Positions 9,945-22,262 are shown, numbered from the stretch's first letter. The stretch is DNA of 64,000 nt from Yersinia bercovieri ATCC 43970 (GCF_013282745.1 NZ_CP054044.1:1178001-1242000); one strand, 5' to 3'. Notes: a model not told the origin generated them from the sequence alone. A program made the numbers and translations.

Positions 9945-10408
9945 CGCCTCAACCGAGCAGGAGGGCAGGCCGGCCCTCCTGCACCTGCGGCTTGCGCGAA
10001 ATATTGCCCTGCGGGTAAACCTCCCACGTCTTTCGGGCTGACGAGCCAGCGCGATGGGCATCCCTGCCCAAGCGCGCTTTTCTCGGGCGTCCTGCCCGCT
10101 CACTCTACCCTCTATCCTCGTCGGCAATATTCCTGATTGCGCTCAAGGTCAAAAGAGAAAGTCAAAATCAAAACCCTGTTTTTAGGTTTTGAAGTTAAAA
10201 GCACATTTGAGCTGCCGAGCGAAGAGTGGAGCAAGGGAAATCCGCCATGGACGGCGGATTTAGGCGTCATGAGCAGGGATGCGAATAAAGCCGTCCCGCC
10301 AGCGAAAGGATGAGTCGAGGGAACCTGCGAAGCAGGCAAGCGATACGTGCGCTAGCGCAGGGGTTCCAAGGGGGTTACGCGCTTGTAACCCCATTGGCGG
10401 TTGAGGCG
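9945..10408. repeat. Palindrome-rich intergenic element between glpR and glpD
   Basis: The element is bounded by an 11-bp inverted repeat, CGCCTCAACCG at 9945-9955 and CGGTTGAGGCG at 10398-10408. Inside are several perfect hairpins: GCAGGAGGGC with GCCCTCCTGC (9957-9982), AAATCCGCC with GGCGGATTT (10238-10261), and GGGGTTAC with GTAACCCC (10371-10392). CCTGCGAAGCAGG and TGCGCTAGCGCA are also present. No convincing gene is found; open frames here are short and have no ribosome sites. It looks like a non-coding repeat or a degenerate miniature transposable element. Copy number elsewhere cannot be judged from this window. Confidence 0.6.
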
Positions 10409-10615
10409 CTGGAGGCCAAGTGAACGCCGATCTATTGCGCAGGCAAGGTGAGCCGTGAAGCTATAACAACCGAACCAATCACCAAGCCAAACTTCAACTC
10501 AACCGATCAAAACCCACTTCCCCCCCACATCCTGATAACAAAACTGTTACCTCCATCACGGGTGAATGTTTTTTTTTGGTTAACTCTTGGCTTGTTTGTT
10601 GGTTTTTGATTACAA

Positions 10616-10656
10616 TCGTGAGCGAAAACGAACATTAAAGAGCTGTTTCGAACATC
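10616..10656 (+). promoter_or_regulatory. Probable GlpR operators upstream of glpD
   Basis: TGAGCGAAAACGAACATT (10619-10636) and CTGTTTCGAACAT (10643-10655) each contain the CGAACAT half of the GlpR operator (palindromic ATGTTCG...CGAACAT type). They sit 15-50 nt upstream of the glpD start, where repressor binding would block transcription. Each has one strong half and one degraded half. Confidence 0.55.
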
Positions 10657-10670
10657 TGGAGGAAGGAAGC

Positions 10671-12185
10671 ATGGAAACCAAAGACTTGATCGTGATCGGT
10701 GGCGGCATTAATGGTGCCGGTATCGCTGCTGACGCTGCAGGGCGTGGCCTGTCCGTTCTGCTGCTGGAAGCACAAGATTTGGCCTGTGCGACCTCTTCCG
10801 CCAGCTCCAAACTTATCCACGGTGGCCTACGCTATCTGGAACATTATGAGTTCCGTTTGGTGAGTGAAGCGCTGGCCGAGCGTGAAGTGCTGCTGAGACT
10901 GGCCCCCCATATCGCCTTCCCAATGCGCTTTCGCCTGCCGCATCAGCCCCATCTGCGCCCCGCCTGGATGATTCGCGCGGGCCTGTTCCTGTACGACCAT
11001 TTGGGTAAACGCACCACTTTACCCGCCAGTAAAGGGCTGCGTTTTGGGCCAGAATCAGTATTGAAGCCCGAGCTGGTGCGCGGTTTCGAATATTCTGACT
11101 GCTGGGTAGATGATGCCCGTTTGGTGGTGCTAAATGCGCAGGAAGTGGTCGAGCGTGGTGGTGAAGTTCGTACCCGCACCAAAGTGACCCGCGCATGGCG
11201 CGAGCAAGGTTTATGGATGGTTGAAGCCGTCGACGTGAACAGCGGTAAAACCTTTACCTGGCGCGCTAAAGGCTTGGTGAATGCGACCGGCCCATGGGTT
11301 AAGCAGTTCTTCGACGATGGCCTGAAGCTCAAATCGCCTTATGGTATCCGCTTGATCAAAGGTAGCCATATTGTGGTGCCACGGGTTCATAACCAGCCGC
11401 AAGCCTATATTCTGCAAAACGAAGATAATCGCATTGTCTTCGTGATCCCCTGGTTGGACGAATACTCCATCATCGGCACCACTGATGTCGAGTACCACGG
11501 CGATCCGAAAGATGTGAAGATCGACGATCAGGAGATTGATTACCTGCTTAAAGTCTATAACGACCACTTTAAGAAGCCGTTGGGCCGCGACGATATCGTC
11601 TGGACTTACTCAGGTGTGCGCCCGCTGTGTGACGATGAATCAGATGCGCCGCAAGCGGTTACCCGCGATTACACCTTGGATGTGGCGGACGAAAATGGCA
11701 AAGCACCACTGCTGTCAGTATTCGGCGGCAAACTGACCACCTATCGCAAACTGGCAGAGCACGCGTTGGAAAAACTATCGGCCTATTATCCGAATGTTGG
11801 CCCCGCGTGGACTAAAACTGGCGCGTTACCGGGCGGCGATATTGGCGGTAATCGTGATACCTACACCGTGCATTTGCGCCACCGTTACAATTGGTTGCCC
11901 GAAGCGCTAGCCCGCCGCTATATCCGCACCTATGGCAGCCACAGCGAGCTGATTTTGGCAGATGCCACCAGCATCGAAAATCTGGGTGAACACTTCGGCC
12001 ATGGTTTGTACGAAGCTGAGTTGCGCTATTTGGTCGAGAAAGAGTGGGTAGTCGAACTGGATGATGCTATCTGGCGTCGCACTAAGCTGGGCATGACCCT
12101 GGATGAAGCACAAAAACAGCGCGTTGCTGAGTGGTTAGCCGCAGAGCAAGGGAAGAAACAGCAGACTCTTTCGCTGGTTTCCTGA
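10671..12185 (+). CDS. glpD: Aerobic glycerol-3-phosphate dehydrogenase GlpD
   Basis: GlpD is an FAD enzyme on the inner membrane that oxidises sn-glycerol-3-phosphate to dihydroxyacetone phosphate and feeds electrons to ubiquinone. The 504-residue product starts METKDLIVIGGGINGAGIAADAAG with the dinucleotide-binding GxGxxG motif at about residues 10-15, and has the conserved SSKLIHGGLRYLE and IIGTTDVEY segments. An in-frame start 28 codons upstream is rejected because GGAGGAAGGA directly precedes 10671. In E. coli glpD is divergent from glpEGR; here it is downstream of glpR in the same direction. GlpR-like half sites precede it. Confidence 0.97.
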   Translation: METKDLIVIGGGINGAGIAADAAGRGLSVLLLEAQDLACATSSASSKLIHGGLRYLEHYEFRLVSEALAEREVLLRLAPHIAFPMRFRLPHQPHLRPAWMIRAGLFLYDHLGKRTTLPASKGLRFGPESVLKPELVRGFEYSDCWVDDARLVVLNAQEVVERGGEVRTRTKVTRAWREQGLWMVEAVDVNSGKTFTWRAKGLVNATGPWVKQFFDDGLKLKSPYGIRLIKGSHIVVPRVHNQPQAYILQNEDNRIVFVIPWLDEYSIIGTTDVEYHGDPKDVKIDDQEIDYLLKVYNDHFKKPLGRDDIVWTYSGVRPLCDDESDAPQAVTRDYTLDVADENGKAPLLSVFGGKLTTYRKLAEHALEKLSAYYPNVGPAWTKTGALPGGDIGGNRDTYTVHLRHRYNWLPEALARRYIRTYGSHSELILADATSIENLGEHFGHGLYEAELRYLVEKEWVVELDDAIWRRTKLGMTLDEAQKQRVAEWLAAEQGKKQQTLSLVS

Positions 12186-12220
12186 TAGCGAATTCAAATA
12201 GTTAAGCTTTATTTAGGCTC

Positions 12221-12262
12221 AAAAAAACCCTCTTCACCGTTTATGGCTGAAGAGGGTTTTTG
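12221..12262. terminator. Bidirectional terminator between glpD and glgP
   Basis: AAAACCCTCTTCA (12224-12236) pairs with TGAAGAGGGTTTT (12248-12260), a 13-bp stem flanked by A and T runs on both sides. It serves glpD on the plus strand and the glg operon on the minus strand. Confidence 0.9.
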
Positions 12263-12309
12263 TTATTGGGCAAGTGAACAGCCTACCGCTTCAAGCAGCA
12301 AGGGTATCG

Positions 12310-14757
12310 CTACAGGCGGATAGGCTTAATATGCCAAATCTCATCGGCGTACTCTTGAATGGTCCGATCGGAAGAGAAATAGCCCATATTGGCAATGTTG
12401 AGTAAGGCTTTGCGCGTCCACTCATCAGGGTGGCGATAGAGCGCATCGACTTTATCCTGCGTGTCGACATAGCTGCGATAATCCGCCAGCAATTGATAGT
12501 GATCACCCAAGTTCACCAGCGAATCAAACAGGCTGGTGTAGCGTTGAGGCTCTTCTGGGCTGAAGGTGCCGGTGGCAATCTGCGTCAGAGCCAGATGTAA
12601 CTCCGGGTCTTCATCATAATATTTCCGTGGGTTATAGCCGCTATTGCGCAGCGCCTCCACCTGCTCAGTCGTGTTGCCAAAGATAAAGATATTATCCGCG
12701 CCGACATGTTCGCGTATCTCGACGTTCGCCCCATCCAGTGTGCCGATGGTCAGCGCCCCGTTCAGGGCAAATTTCATGTTACTGGTCCCCGATGCCTCAG
12801 TGCCCGCCAGCGAAATCTGCTCAGAGAGATCAGCCGCCGGAATAATCAGCTGTGCCAGACTGACACTGTAGTTCGGGATAAATACCACTTTCAGCAGATT
12901 ATTGATCCGCTGATCACTGTTGATCACCTTCGCGACATCATTGATCAGACGGATAATTTGCTTCGCGTTGTAGTACGCCGATGCCGCTTTACCGGCAAAA
13001 ATCACCACCCGTGGCACCCACTTTTCGTCAGGCGCTTCGAGAATACGGTTATAACGGGTGATCACATGTAGCACATTCAATAATTGCCGTTTGTACTCAT
13101 GGATTCGCTTGATTTGGACATCAAACAACGCCGCCGGGTCCACCACAATATTCAATTTTTGAGCGATATAGATCGCCAGCCGTTTTTTGTTCTCCAGCTT
13201 GGCTTTGCGTAACGCCAGCAGAAAACTGGGGTAATCGAGGTTCTTTTCCAGCTCGCTAAGTTGGCTCAAATCCGTGCGCCAGTTGTGGCCGATACTGTCA
13301 TCCAGTACCGCCGCCAGTGGTCGGTTAGCCAGCCCCAGCCAGCGCCGTGGCGTGACGCCATTGGTTTTATTGCAGAAGCGGTTAGGGAAGATGCGGGCAA
13401 AATCAGCAAACAGTGACTGCACCATCAACTCCGAATGCAGGGCTGATACGCCATTCACTTTATGGCTGGCGATCACCGCAAGCCAGGCCATGCGTACTTG
13501 TCGACCATGGGTTTCATCAATAATGGATACCCGCGCTAACAGTTCGGGTTCGTCCGGATGCTGCTCCTGCACCAGCTTGAGGAAATGATCATTGATATCA
13601 AAGATAATTTGCAAATGCCGTGGCAGGATCTTGCCGATCATGTCGATTGGCCAGGTTTCCAGCGCCTCAGTCATTAAAGTGTGGTTGGTGTAGGAGAAGA
13701 CTTGTTGCACCACATCCCACGCATCCATCCAGCTAAATTTGTGCTCGTCGATCAACAGACGCATCATTTCAGGGATAGAAAGCACTGGGTGAGTATCATT
13801 CAGGTGAATGGCAATCTTATCCGCCAGATTGTCGAATGTCTGGTGCATGGTCCAGTGGCGGTTGAGGATATCCTGCACCGTCGCTGACACTAAAAAGTAC
13901 TCTTGCCGCAGGCGCAGTTCGCGTCCGGAATAGGTTGAGTCATCGGGGTAGAGCACCCGCGATACGTTTTCTGAATGGTTTTTATCTTCAACTGCCGCAA
14001 AGTAATCGCCCTGATTAAATTTACCCAGATTGATCTCATTACTGGCCTGCGCAGACCATAAACGCAGGGTATTGGTTGCATCAGTATCAAAACCGGGGAT
14101 GATTTGATCATAAGCGCAGGCGAGAATCTCTTCCGTTTCCAGCCAGCGGGTTTTGCTGCCCTCTTGCTGAATTCGGCCACCAAATCGCACTTTATAGCGG
14201 GTATTGTGCCGTGGGAACTCCCAGGCATTGCCATACTCCAGCCAGTTATCCGGCGACTCCATCTGTTGGCCATTCACTATTTTCTGGCTGAACATGCCAT
14301 ATTCATAGCGGATACCATAACCGCGCCCCGGCAGTGCCAATGTGGCCAGCGAATCCAGGAAGCAGGCCGCCAGACGGCCCAAGCCCCCATTACCTAAACC
14401 GGGGTCATTCTCTTCCTGTAACAGTTCGGAGAGATTGAGGCCCATCTCATCTAGTGCCTGCTCGATATCTTCATAAATCCCCATCGATAACAGTGCATTA
14501 GAGAGTGTTCTACCCAATAAAAACTCCATCGACAGATAATAAACCTGCCGGACGTCTTGTGATAACTGTGCGCGGTTAGACCGGAGCCAGCGCTCAACCA
14601 TCCGGTCACGTACTGCAAATAGAGTGGCATTCAGCCAGTCGTGCTGAGTCGCAATGGTGGGGTCTTTACCCACAATAAACATCAATTTATAGGCAATGGA
14701 GTGTTTCAGTGCATCCACACTGACAACGGGTGAGGTATAACTGAACGGTGATGTCAT
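12310..14757 (-). CDS. glgP: Glycogen phosphorylase GlgP
   Basis: GlgP releases glucose-1-phosphate from glycogen by phosphorolysis in the cytoplasm. The 815 residues equal the E. coli length, and the start [10 protein letters not shown] (ten codons into the open frame) matches MNAPFTYSSP. The pyridoxal-phosphate motif [16 protein letters not shown] and [10 protein letters not shown] are present. It is the last gene of the glgBXCAP operon, 54 nt after glgA, and is terminated at 12.2 kb by the shared terminator. It is a paralogue of malP at the left end, but with the GlgP-type N-terminal extension. Confidence 0.97.
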   Translation of the reverse strand: MTSPFSYTSPVVSVDALKHSIAYKLMFIVGKDPTIATQHDWLNATLFAVRDRMVERWLRSNRAQLSQDVRQVYYLSMEFLLGRTLSNALLSMGIYEDIEQALDEMGLNLSELLQEENDPGLGNGGLGRLAACFLDSLATLALPGRGYGIRYEYGMFSQKIVNGQQMESPDNWLEYGNAWEFPRHNTRYKVRFGGRIQQEGSKTRWLETEEILACAYDQIIPGFDTDATNTLRLWSAQASNEINLGKFNQGDYFAAVEDKNHSENVSRVLYPDDSTYSGRELRLRQEYFLVSATVQDILNRHWTMHQTFDNLADKIAIHLNDTHPVLSIPEMMRLLIDEHKFSWMDAWDVVQQVFSYTNHTLMTEALETWPIDMIGKILPRHLQIIFDINDHFLKLVQEQHPDEPELLARVSIIDETHGRQVRMAWLAVIASHKVNGVSALHSELMVQSLFADFARIFPNRFCNKTNGVTPRRWLGLANRPLAAVLDDSIGHNWRTDLSQLSELEKNLDYPSFLLALRKAKLENKKRLAIYIAQKLNIVVDPAALFDVQIKRIHEYKRQLLNVLHVITRYNRILEAPDEKWVPRVVIFAGKAASAYYNAKQIIRLINDVAKVINSDQRINNLLKVVFIPNYSVSLAQLIIPAADLSEQISLAGTEASGTSNMKFALNGALTIGTLDGANVEIREHVGADNIFIFGNTTEQVEALRNSGYNPRKYYDEDPELHLALTQIATGTFSPEEPQRYTSLFDSLVNLGDHYQLLADYRSYVDTQDKVDALYRHPDEWTRKALLNIANMGYFSSDRTIQEYADEIWHIKPIRL

Positions 14758-14811
14758 AGCGGTTTTCCCCATTCGTGGTGATAACAAATCGTGGTGACGA
14801 CAAATCGGCCA

Positions 14812-16242
14812 TCAGAGACGCCGATAAAGTGACAGATATTCTGCCGCTGCTACTTGCCAACCAAAGTCTAACCCCATGGCGTGGCGCTGGACATGACGCC
14901 AATGTTTTGGCCGGCTCCACAAGACAAAAGCACGGCGTATTGCCCGAACTAATGCCTGCGCATCGCATTCATCAAACACAAATCCCGAGGCGCTGCCATC
15001 GGCTAGATTTTCCAGCGCGCAATCCACCACGGTATCTGCCAACCCGCCCGTGTGCCGGACCAGTGGCAAAGTGCCATATTTCAAACCATACAGCTGCGTT
15101 AGCCCACATGGCTCAAAACGGCTCGGCACCAGAATCACATCTGCACCGGCAATTATTCGGTGAGAAAATGCCTCGTGATAACCAATTTGTACCCCAACCT
15201 GGCCGGAGTAGTCTGCTGCGGCCGCCAAAAATGCCTCTTGTAAAATTGCATCCCCTGCACCAAGAACCGCCAACTGTCCCCCCAGTTGCAGTAGTTCGGG
15301 CAAGGCTTCCAACACTAAATCCAACCCTTTTTGCGCGGTCAATCTGCTGACCACCGCAAAAATAGGCCTCTTTTCCGTCACCTCTAACCCCATCGTGGTT
15401 TGCAGGTGTACCTTGTTCACCGCTTTCTCTTGCAGGTTCTCCGCGTCATAACATGCATGTAGCAAGGTATCAGTCTGTGGATCCCAAATACCACTGTCTA
15501 CCCCATTGAGTATCCCAGTCAATCTCCCTTGACTGGCGCGCTCTTGTAATAATCCTTCCATCCCATAGCCAAACGCAGGCTGGGTAATCTCTTTGGCGTA
15601 GGTCGGGCTGACAGTGGTGACATGATCAGCAAAGAACAACCCCGCTTTCAGATAGGAAATTTGGCCGTAGAACTCTAGCCCATACATGTGGAAAAATGCA
15701 GCAGGCAGCTGTAACTCAGCCAAGTGGTGTGGTGAAAATAGCCCTTGATAGGCTAAATTATGGACGGTAAATACCGAACGTGCCGGGCGACCCCGCGCCG
15801 CCAGATAAGCGCAGGCCAATCCGGCATGCCAATCGTGGGCATGCACCACCTCCGGACGCCAGTAGCCATCCAGTCCGCACGCCAGCTCACAAGCCATCCA
15901 TCCCAGCAATGCAAAACGGCGATAGTTATCGGAATAAGCATGCAACGATTGATCGTGATAAGGGCTACCGGCCCGATCATAGAGACCGGGGGCATCAATC
16001 AGATAGATCCCAATACCCTGGAACTGGCCGTAACGTAATGAAACCCGGCCAGCAAAGGTATCAATCTCCCTCACTAACACGGTATCCGGAATGCCGCGGC
16101 GCAAGTCAGGAAAGGCGGGTAGCATGACCCGCACATCCGCCCCCTCAGCAATTTCGGCGGCAGGTAAAGCACCAACCACGTCCGCCAATCCCCCTGTTTT
16201 TAATAAAGGAAATAGCTCAGAACATACGTGTAGTACCCGCAT
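14812..16242 (-). CDS. glgA: Glycogen synthase GlgA (ADP-glucose type)
   Basis: GlgA extends alpha-1,4 glucan using ADP-glucose (family GT5). The 476-residue product starts [22 protein letters not shown] with the KTGGL nucleotide-sugar loop (Lys15 in E. coli) and keeps the C-terminal active-site segment [18 protein letters not shown] start four codons upstream is less likely because GGGAG sits correctly for 16242. It lies between glgC (32 nt upstream) and glgP in the operon. It is the polymerising step after GlgC. Confidence 0.97.
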   Translation of the reverse strand: MRVLHVCSELFPLLKTGGLADVVGALPAAEIAEGADVRVMLPAFPDLRRGIPDTVLVREIDTFAGRVSLRYGQFQGIGIYLIDAPGLYDRAGSPYHDQSLHAYSDNYRRFALLGWMACELACGLDGYWRPEVVHAHDWHAGLACAYLAARGRPARSVFTVHNLAYQGLFSPHHLAELQLPAAFFHMYGLEFYGQISYLKAGLFFADHVTTVSPTYAKEITQPAFGYGMEGLLQERASQGRLTGILNGVDSGIWDPQTDTLLHACYDAENLQEKAVNKVHLQTTMGLEVTEKRPIFAVVSRLTAQKGLDLVLEALPELLQLGGQLAVLGAGDAILQEAFLAAAADYSGQVGVQIGYHEAFSHRIIAGADVILVPSRFEPCGLTQLYGLKYGTLPLVRHTGGLADTVVDCALENLADGSASGFVFDECDAQALVRAIRRAFVLWSRPKHWRHVQRHAMGLDFGWQVAAAEYLSLYRRL

Positions 16243-16274
16243 TTTCACTCCCACTAATCGGATAAAAAATAGCC

Positions 16275-17561
16275 CTATTTGGCGGCTAACTTGGCGAGCA
16301 TCGCCCGAGTCACTAACACCACCCCCCCCTCTGAACGGTAAAAACGGGCGCTATCTTCATCGGCGTTTTCCCCGATCACCATCCCTTCGGGAATGTGACA
16401 CGCCCGGTCAATAATGCAACGGCGCAAGCGGCACGAGCGCCCGACATTGACATCCGGTAGCAGCACAGTGGAGTCGATAGTGCAAAATGAGTTCACCCGC
16501 ACCCGAGGGAACAGCACCGAATGCACCACCACTGAGCCGGAGACAATACAGCCGCCGGAGACCAGTGAGTTCATCGTCATGCCATGGCTACCAGAGCGGT
16601 CTTGCACAAATTTGGCGGGCGGCAGGGGTTCCATATGGGTGCGGATTGGCCAGGCACGGTCATACATATCCAGCTCAGGAGTGACCGAAGCCAAATCGAG
16701 GTTAGCCCGCCAATAGGCATCCAGGGTGCCGACATCACGCCAGTAAGGGGGCATATCCGCATTGGAGGTGACGCAGGAGAGATCAAACGGATGCGCCCAC
16801 GCGGCTTTTTGCGCCGTGATTTTCGGGATCAAGTCTTTGCCGAAATCATGGGTAGAACCGGGGGTATTCCGATCCTCTTCTAATAACTTAAACAGATAAT
16901 CGGCATTGAAAATATAGATCCCCATGCTCGCCAGCGCCATATCAGGGCGACCGGGCATGGCGGGTGGATTAGCCGGTTTTTCATAAAAAGCGGTCACCTG
17001 AAAATCGTCAGCTACCTCCATCACCCCAAATTCAGAGGCCTCACTAATGGGAACCGGAATACAGGCGACGGTGCACTCTGAATCTTTCTCCACGTGATCT
17101 ATCAACATGCGCGAGTAATCCATCTTGTAGATATGATCACCAGCCAGAATGACAATATATTCCGCATCATAGCGGCGAATAATATCCAGATTCTGGTAAA
17201 CCGCATCTGCCGTGCCTTTGTACCACTGCTCGGTACTGAGGCGCTGTTGGGCGGGCAGGAGATCCACAAACTCGTTCATCTCCTCATTGAGGAATGACCA
17301 ACCGCGCTGAATATGCTGAACCAGTGTATGGGACTGATACTGGGTAATGACACCAATGCGGCGGATACCGGAGTTCAGGCAATTAGATAGTGCAAAGTCG
17401 ATGATGCGGAATTTGCCGCCGAAATGTACCGCCGGCTTGGCACGAGTGGCGGTCAAATCTTTCAGCCGCGAACCACGACCACCAGCTAAAATCAGCGCCA
17501 CCGTTTTATTCGGTAATTGTCTGGCTAACATCAACGGGTCTTTATTTTCGAATTTAACCAT
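16275..17561 (-). CDS. glgC: Glucose-1-phosphate adenylyltransferase GlgC
   Basis: GlgC makes ADP-glucose from ATP and glucose-1-phosphate, the committed step of bacterial glycogen synthesis, and is allosterically controlled. The 428 residues start [16 protein letters not shown], close to E. coli Glg[13 protein letters not shown] is the nucleotidyltransferase loop, and [20 protein letters not shown] follows. The catalytic GDHIYKMDY segment and C-terminal left-handed beta-helix are recognisable. GGAG stands 8 nt before the ATG, which is only 10 nt after the glgX stop. An upstream in-frame ATG overlapping glgX is rejected. Confidence 0.98.
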   Translation of the reverse strand: MVKFENKDPLMLARQLPNKTVALILAGGRGSRLKDLTATRAKPAVHFGGKFRIIDFALSNCLNSGIRRIGVITQYQSHTLVQHIQRGWSFLNEEMNEFVDLLPAQQRLSTEQWYKGTADAVYQNLDIIRRYDAEYIVILAGDHIYKMDYSRMLIDHVEKDSECTVACIPVPISEASEFGVMEVADDFQVTAFYEKPANPPAMPGRPDMALASMGIYIFNADYLFKLLEEDRNTPGSTHDFGKDLIPKITAQKAAWAHPFDLSCVTSNADMPPYWRDVGTLDAYWRANLDLASVTPELDMYDRAWPIRTHMEPLPPAKFVQDRSGSHGMTMNSLVSGGCIVSGSVVVHSVLFPRVRVNSFCTIDSTVLLPDVNVGRSCRLRRCIIDRACHIPEGMVIGENADEDSARFYRSEGGVVLVTRAMLAKLAAK

Positions 17562-17571
17562 GGCTGACTCC

Positions 17572-19560
17572 TTAAGATTTCTGTACGAGCACGCAAATGT
17601 CATGCGCGGCTCCACTCCATACGGTTAATGGCCCCTCATGCTCTGATGGCCCAAAAGGAGGAATCGCCTCCCACTCTCCCGCAGGTAAGTGCATGTCACA
17701 GGGTTGGTCAGTGGCGTTAATCACCACCAGCCAGCGCTGAGACAGCAAGATTTGCAGCTGTTTCTGACGACCCTGCTCCCAAGCGGCATCACTCAACTCT
17801 TGCCCCTGACTATCCAGCCACTGCACATTGCCATCACCCTCCTGCCACCATGAATCTTTGATCAAGGCCGGAATTTGCTGGCGTAGCCGAATAAGCTCAG
17901 CGGTAAATGCCGTTAATGCTTTATCCGCACTGCCCCAATCGAGCCAGGTGAGGATGTTGTTTTGGCAATACGCATTATTATTACCTTGCTGGCTATGACC
18001 ATGCTCATCACCGGCCAGCAACATCGGCGTTCCCTGCGACAGCAACAAGGTGGTGAGTAAAGCCCTCTGGCACGATTGACGCCGTTGCCAAATAGCCTCG
18101 TCAGCCACTAAACCTTCGCTGCCAAAATTATTGCTAAGATTGTTATCACTGCCATCACGGTTCTCTTCGCCATTGATCTCATTGTGCTTTTGGTTAAAAC
18201 ACAGCAAATCCTGCAAGGTGAAACCATCATGGGCGGTAATTTGATTGATGCTGGCGGAGGGCAAGCGCGCCCGCTGTTCGAACAGCGCACTGGAGGCGGC
18301 AAAATGCTGGGCAAACAGCCCTAGTGGCAAGTCATCGCGCAACCAAAAACGGCGCATCGCGTCGCGATATTGGTCATTCCACTCGCTAAAACCGGTGGGG
18401 AACTGCCCCAATTGATAGCCACCCAAGCCGATATCCCAAGGCTCGGCAATCATCTTGCAGCCACTAAGCCGCTCATCGGCGGCTAATGCAGCAAACAGCG
18501 GCGCGTGGGGATCAAACGCCGGAGTACGGCCCAAAACCGTCCCTAAATCAAAACGAAAGCCATCAACGTGGCAGCTATCGACCCAATAGCGCAGACACTC
18601 CACCACCCACTGCGTCACATAAGGGTGATTAAGGCACAGCGCATTGCCGCAACCGGTCATATTGTCGTACTCGCCCTCAGGGGTGAGCCAGTAGTAGCTG
18701 GCGTTGTCGATACCGCGTTGACACAGCGTGGGGCCGAAAACGTCTAACTCAGCGGTGTGGTTGAACACCACATCGAGAATCACCTCAATACCGGCGTTGT
18801 GTAGCGCTTTGACGGCATCTCGCAGCTCTTGTAGCGGAGAGACGCCCTCACGGCCCGAGGCATAATCAGGGTCTACGGCAAAGGGGGCCAGCACGTTGTA
18901 GCCCCAGTAATTACTCAGCCCCATTTTCTGCAACCGTGGTTCATCGACGTGGAATTGCACCGGCAGCAGTTCCAACGTGGTAATACCCAGTTTTTTCAAA
19001 TAGTTAATCATAGCCGGATGGGCCAAACCGGCATAAGTCCCGCGCAGGTCACTGGGGATATCGGGATGCAGTCGGGTTAAGCCGCGCACATGGGCTTCAT
19101 AAATCACCGTATTGCCCCAAGGAATGGTTGGAGACCTATCCCCCTGCCAGTCATATTCTTCATGCACCACAATACATTTAGGCACTGCGGCCGCACTCTC
19201 CCGCTCATCAGGTTGATTGACTCCACCACTTAAGCGCGGGTCATCAGCCACTTTATGATCTAAGGCGTGGGCGCAGGGGTCTATCAATAGTTTATGCGGA
19301 TTAAAACGGTGGCCTCGCTGTGGATCAAATGGCCCGCTGACTCGATAACCGTAGCGCTGCCCCGGCCTCCCTCCGGGGAGATAACCATGCCAAATATCAC
19401 CGGTGCGAGCGGGTAATGGGATGCGCAGCTCCTGATTATTATCATCAAATAGGCACAGCTCTACCTGTTCAGCATTAGCTGAAAACAGGGTGAAATTTAT
19501 CCCCGCCCCATCAAAATGTGCGCCCATTGGGGTCGGGAAACCTTGAGTCAGATTGACCAT
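17572..19560 (-). CDS. glgX: Glycogen debranching enzyme GlgX
   Basis: GlgX is a GH13 isoamylase-type enzyme that removes the short branches left by GlgP. The 662-residue product has an N-terminal CBM48-like beta domain ([18 protein letters not shown]) and the GH13 barrel. The nucleophile region is [13 protein letters not shown], the acid is in MIAEPWD, and the third acidic residue region is [11 protein letters not shown]. Its ATG comes one base after the glgB stop codon, so the two are translationally coupled. It is slightly longer than the E. coli protein (657). Confidence 0.97.
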   Translation of the reverse strand: MVNLTQGFPTPMGAHFDGAGINFTLFSANAEQVELCLFDDNNQELRIPLPARTGDIWHGYLPGGRPGQRYGYRVSGPFDPQRGHRFNPHKLLIDPCAHALDHKVADDPRLSGGVNQPDERESAAAVPKCIVVHEEYDWQGDRSPTIPWGNTVIYEAHVRGLTRLHPDIPSDLRGTYAGLAHPAMINYLKKLGITTLELLPVQFHVDEPRLQKMGLSNYWGYNVLAPFAVDPDYASGREGVSPLQELRDAVKALHNAGIEVILDVVFNHTAELDVFGPTLCQRGIDNASYYWLTPEGEYDNMTGCGNALCLNHPYVTQWVVECLRYWVDSCHVDGFRFDLGTVLGRTPAFDPHAPLFAALAADERLSGCKMIAEPWDIGLGGYQLGQFPTGFSEWNDQYRDAMRRFWLRDDLPLGLFAQHFAASSALFEQRARLPSASINQITAHDGFTLQDLLCFNQKHNEINGEENRDGSDNNLSNNFGSEGLVADEAIWQRRQSCQRALLTTLLLSQGTPMLLAGDEHGHSQQGNNNAYCQNNILTWLDWGSADKALTAFTAELIRLRQQIPALIKDSWWQEGDGNVQWLDSQGQELSDAAWEQGRQKQLQILLSQRWLVVINATDQPCDMHLPAGEWEAIPPFGPSEHEGPLTVWSGAAHDICVLVQKS

Positions 19561-19561
19561 C

Positions 19562-21745
19562 CTACCCCTCCCGCAACAGATAAATCGTCGACAGTGGTGG
19601 CAGGGTTAGCAGCAGTGAGTGCGCGTGGTTATGGCTACGCACATCATGGCTATGAATCCCACCCTGATTACCTATATTGCTGCCACGGTAAAATTCAGAG
19701 TCAGAATTCAGCACTTCACGATAATGGCCACCCTGCGGAATGCCCACGCGGTAGTTATAGCGCGGCACCGGGGTGAAATTACTGATGGCAATCAATTCAC
19801 CGCCGTTTGCATCGCGGCGCAGGAAGGCAAACACGGAGTTTTCATGGTCATCCACCACCAGCCATTCAAAACCTGCGGGTTGATAATCTAGCTCATAGAG
19901 TGGCGCATGTTGTTGATAGCAATGGTTTAGATCACGAACGAAGCGCTGCACCCCTGCATGCCAGCCGTTTTCATCATCCAGCAGATGCCAGTCCAAACTG
20001 GTATCGAAATTCCACTCGCGCCCCTGCGCAAACTCGCACCCCATAAACAGCAATTTTTTGCCGGGATGCGCCCACATAAAGGCGTAATAGGCGCGCAGGT
20101 TAGCAAATTTCTGCCATGCATCTCCCGGCATACGATCCAGCACAGAGCGCTTACCGTGCACCACCTCATCATGAGAAATAGGCAAGATGAAATTCTCGGT
20201 ATAGGCATACAACATCCCGAAAGTCATCAAATTATGGTGGTATTTGCGGTGAACCGGATCGCACTGCATGTAATTGAGCGTATCGTGCATCCAGCCCATA
20301 TTCCATTTGTAGTTAAAACCTAATCCACCGGCATCCGGCGGCAATGTCACCCCAGGGAAGTCCGTCGACTCCTCAGCCATGGTTACGCCACCGGGGCGCT
20401 CAACACCAATGGTGTGATTGGTGTAGCGCAGGAAAGCAATCGCCTCCAGATTCTCCCGCCCGCCATAATAGTTAGGCACCCACTGCCCTTCGGCCCGGCT
20501 ATAATCGCGGTAAATCATTGAGGCCACGGCATCAATGCGCAGTGCATCAATGCCAAAACGCTCCATCCAGTAAAATGCATTACCCGCCAGATAGTTACGG
20601 ACTTCATTGCGGCCATAGTTATAAATCAGGGTATTCCAATCCTGATGATAGCCCTCACGCGGATCGGCATATTCATACAGCGAAGTGCCATCAAACTGGG
20701 CTAAACCGTGTTCGTCGCTGGGGAAGTGACCGGGAACCCAATCCAGAATGACGTTAATCCCCGCCGCATGGAATTTGGCGACGAAATCTTTGAAATCCTG
20801 CGGCGTACCAAAGCGGCGGGTCGGGGCATACAGCCCTAATGGCTGATAACCCCAGCTGCCATCAAAAGGGTGCTCGTTTATCGGCAGCAGTTCGACATGG
20901 GTAAACCCCATATATTTGACATATTCGACCAGTTGATCGGCCAATTCGCCGTAACTGAGCCAAAAGTTATTATCAGTATGGCGACGCCATGAACCAAGGT
21001 GCACTTCATAGATAGAGAGCGGTGAGCGCAAATCATTGGCTTTTTGCCGTCTGGCGGTATTGGGCACCACCTCAGGCAATGGGCTGATTATCGACGCGGT
21101 TTCTGGGCGCATCTGTGCTTTAAACGCATAAGGGTCCGCTTTCAGCCGCATCTGATCATTGCTGTCAATGATTTCAAATTTATACAGTTGCCCGACCTCT
21201 ACACCGGGTAGGAATAGCTCCCAAATGCCATTTTCTCGGCGTAACCGCATCGGATGGCGGCGACCATCCCAAAAGTTAAACTCACCCACCACCGAGACCC
21301 GTTTGGCATTAGGTGCCCAAACCGCAAAGCTGACACCGGCCACGCCATCAAGAGTCATCAGATGCGCGCCCAATCGCTCATAAGGACGTAAATGAGTGCC
21401 CTCGGCTAACAGCCAACTATCAATATCCTGCAATAATGTGCCGAAACGGTAGGGATCTTCGATGATCTGTGGAGTTTCTTGCCAGGTCACGGCAAGCTGG
21501 TAACGAAACGGACTTTTACGGCGAGGAAGTTTGGCGATAAAAAAACCGCGTGGGTCTTCACGGGTCAGTTGAACAAGGTTGCGCCCAGTTTCCGTTTCGA
21601 CCAACCAGACTTCTTTAGCATCTGGCAGCAGTGCGCAAATCTGTAACCCCTGCGCAGTTTGATGCATTCCCAATATGGAAAAAGGATCGGCATAGTGGCC
21701 GGAAATAATTTGATTAATCACCTGACGATCGGGAAGTACTGGCAT
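19562..21745 (-). CDS. glgB: 1,4-alpha-glucan branching enzyme GlgB
   Basis: GlgB makes the alpha-1,6 branches of glycogen (GH13 with two N-terminal CBM48-like domains). The 727 residues match E. coli (728). The start [23 protein letters not shown] fits the family; AGGAAG lies 8 nt before it, so an in-frame ATG 13 codons upstream is rejected. The nucleophile is the Asp in [17 protein letters not shown], the acid is the Glu in [12 protein letters not shown], and the stabilising Asp lies in [11 protein letters not shown]. It is the first gene of glgBXCAP, and the operon promoter must lie in the roughly 500-bp spacer to its right. Confidence 0.98.
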   Translation of the reverse strand: MPVLPDRQVINQIISGHYADPFSILGMHQTAQGLQICALLPDAKEVWLVETETGRNLVQLTREDPRGFFIAKLPRRKSPFRYQLAVTWQETPQIIEDPYRFGTLLQDIDSWLLAEGTHLRPYERLGAHLMTLDGVAGVSFAVWAPNAKRVSVVGEFNFWDGRRHPMRLRRENGIWELFLPGVEVGQLYKFEIIDSNDQMRLKADPYAFKAQMRPETASIISPLPEVVPNTARRQKANDLRSPLSIYEVHLGSWRRHTDNNFWLSYGELADQLVEYVKYMGFTHVELLPINEHPFDGSWGYQPLGLYAPTRRFGTPQDFKDFVAKFHAAGINVILDWVPGHFPSDEHGLAQFDGTSLYEYADPREGYHQDWNTLIYNYGRNEVRNYLAGNAFYWMERFGIDALRIDAVASMIYRDYSRAEGQWVPNYYGGRENLEAIAFLRYTNHTIGVERPGGVTMAEESTDFPGVTLPPDAGGLGFNYKWNMGWMHDTLNYMQCDPVHRKYHHNLMTFGMLYAYTENFILPISHDEVVHGKRSVLDRMPGDAWQKFANLRAYYAFMWAHPGKKLLFMGCEFAQGREWNFDTSLDWHLLDDENGWHAGVQRFVRDLNHCYQQHAPLYELDYQPAGFEWLVVDDHENSVFAFLRRDANGGELIAISNFTPVPRYNYRVGIPQGGHYREVLNSDSEFYRGSNIGNQGGIHSHDVRSHNHAHSLLLTLPPLSTIYLLREG

Positions 21746-22262
21746 GGCATTCTTCCTATGATTAATGGCATGATATTTGGACAAATTCTGAACAATTCAA
21801 TTCGAAAATGCCCTTTTCATCATGCAATCCATTTAATGTTTAAAGCGTGATTAAGGTCAATGATCAACCAATAAGTTGATTTAATGTCCAAATACGTTTT
21901 TTCTCTAAGGTTAATGCGCAATCAACCGCGTTTTCTTACCCAAACTCTAAGCATAGTCAAAGGACGCTAAAAAAATTGGCGAATGCCTAATGAAATTTTT
22001 TCTCACGTCAATCAGGCATAAAAACGACGTTTACACTCCGTAGGAAGTGGGCCGCTAACATAAAAATCCTAAGTCATGACATAAAAATAGCGGGGTCAGC
22101 ATTCGTCCTAAGAAATAGTGGAAATAGGGAACTGGACTAATGTTTGGCGAGATAAGGTCTTTTTTTACTTAAAAAGGGTGGCAGTTAAAATTTTCCACAC
22201 CAAAATGTGGGTATAATCGCGCCCAAAATAACCCATCCCAGACAATATTGTGGTCATCTAAC
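21746..22262. other. Divergent intergenic region between glgB and the btsS-like gene
   Basis: This 517-bp AT-rich stretch has no credible open frame. It must hold the glgBXCAP promoter and the promoter of the sensor kinase. A TATAAT at about 22212-22217 with a nearby CCACA...TGTGG inverted repeat (about 22195-22210) is a candidate kinase promoter. No clear CRP, PhoP or terminator signature was recognised. Confidence 0.4.

Noticed and set aside
10112..10339. Open frames within the glpR-glpD palindromic element
   Set aside because: They have no ribosome site, no known domain, and a composition dominated by hairpin repeats.
14775..15350. 191-codon plus-strand frame inside glgA
   Set aside because: It is antisense to a conserved synthase gene, is low in recognisable motifs, and has a Pro/Arg-rich shadow composition.
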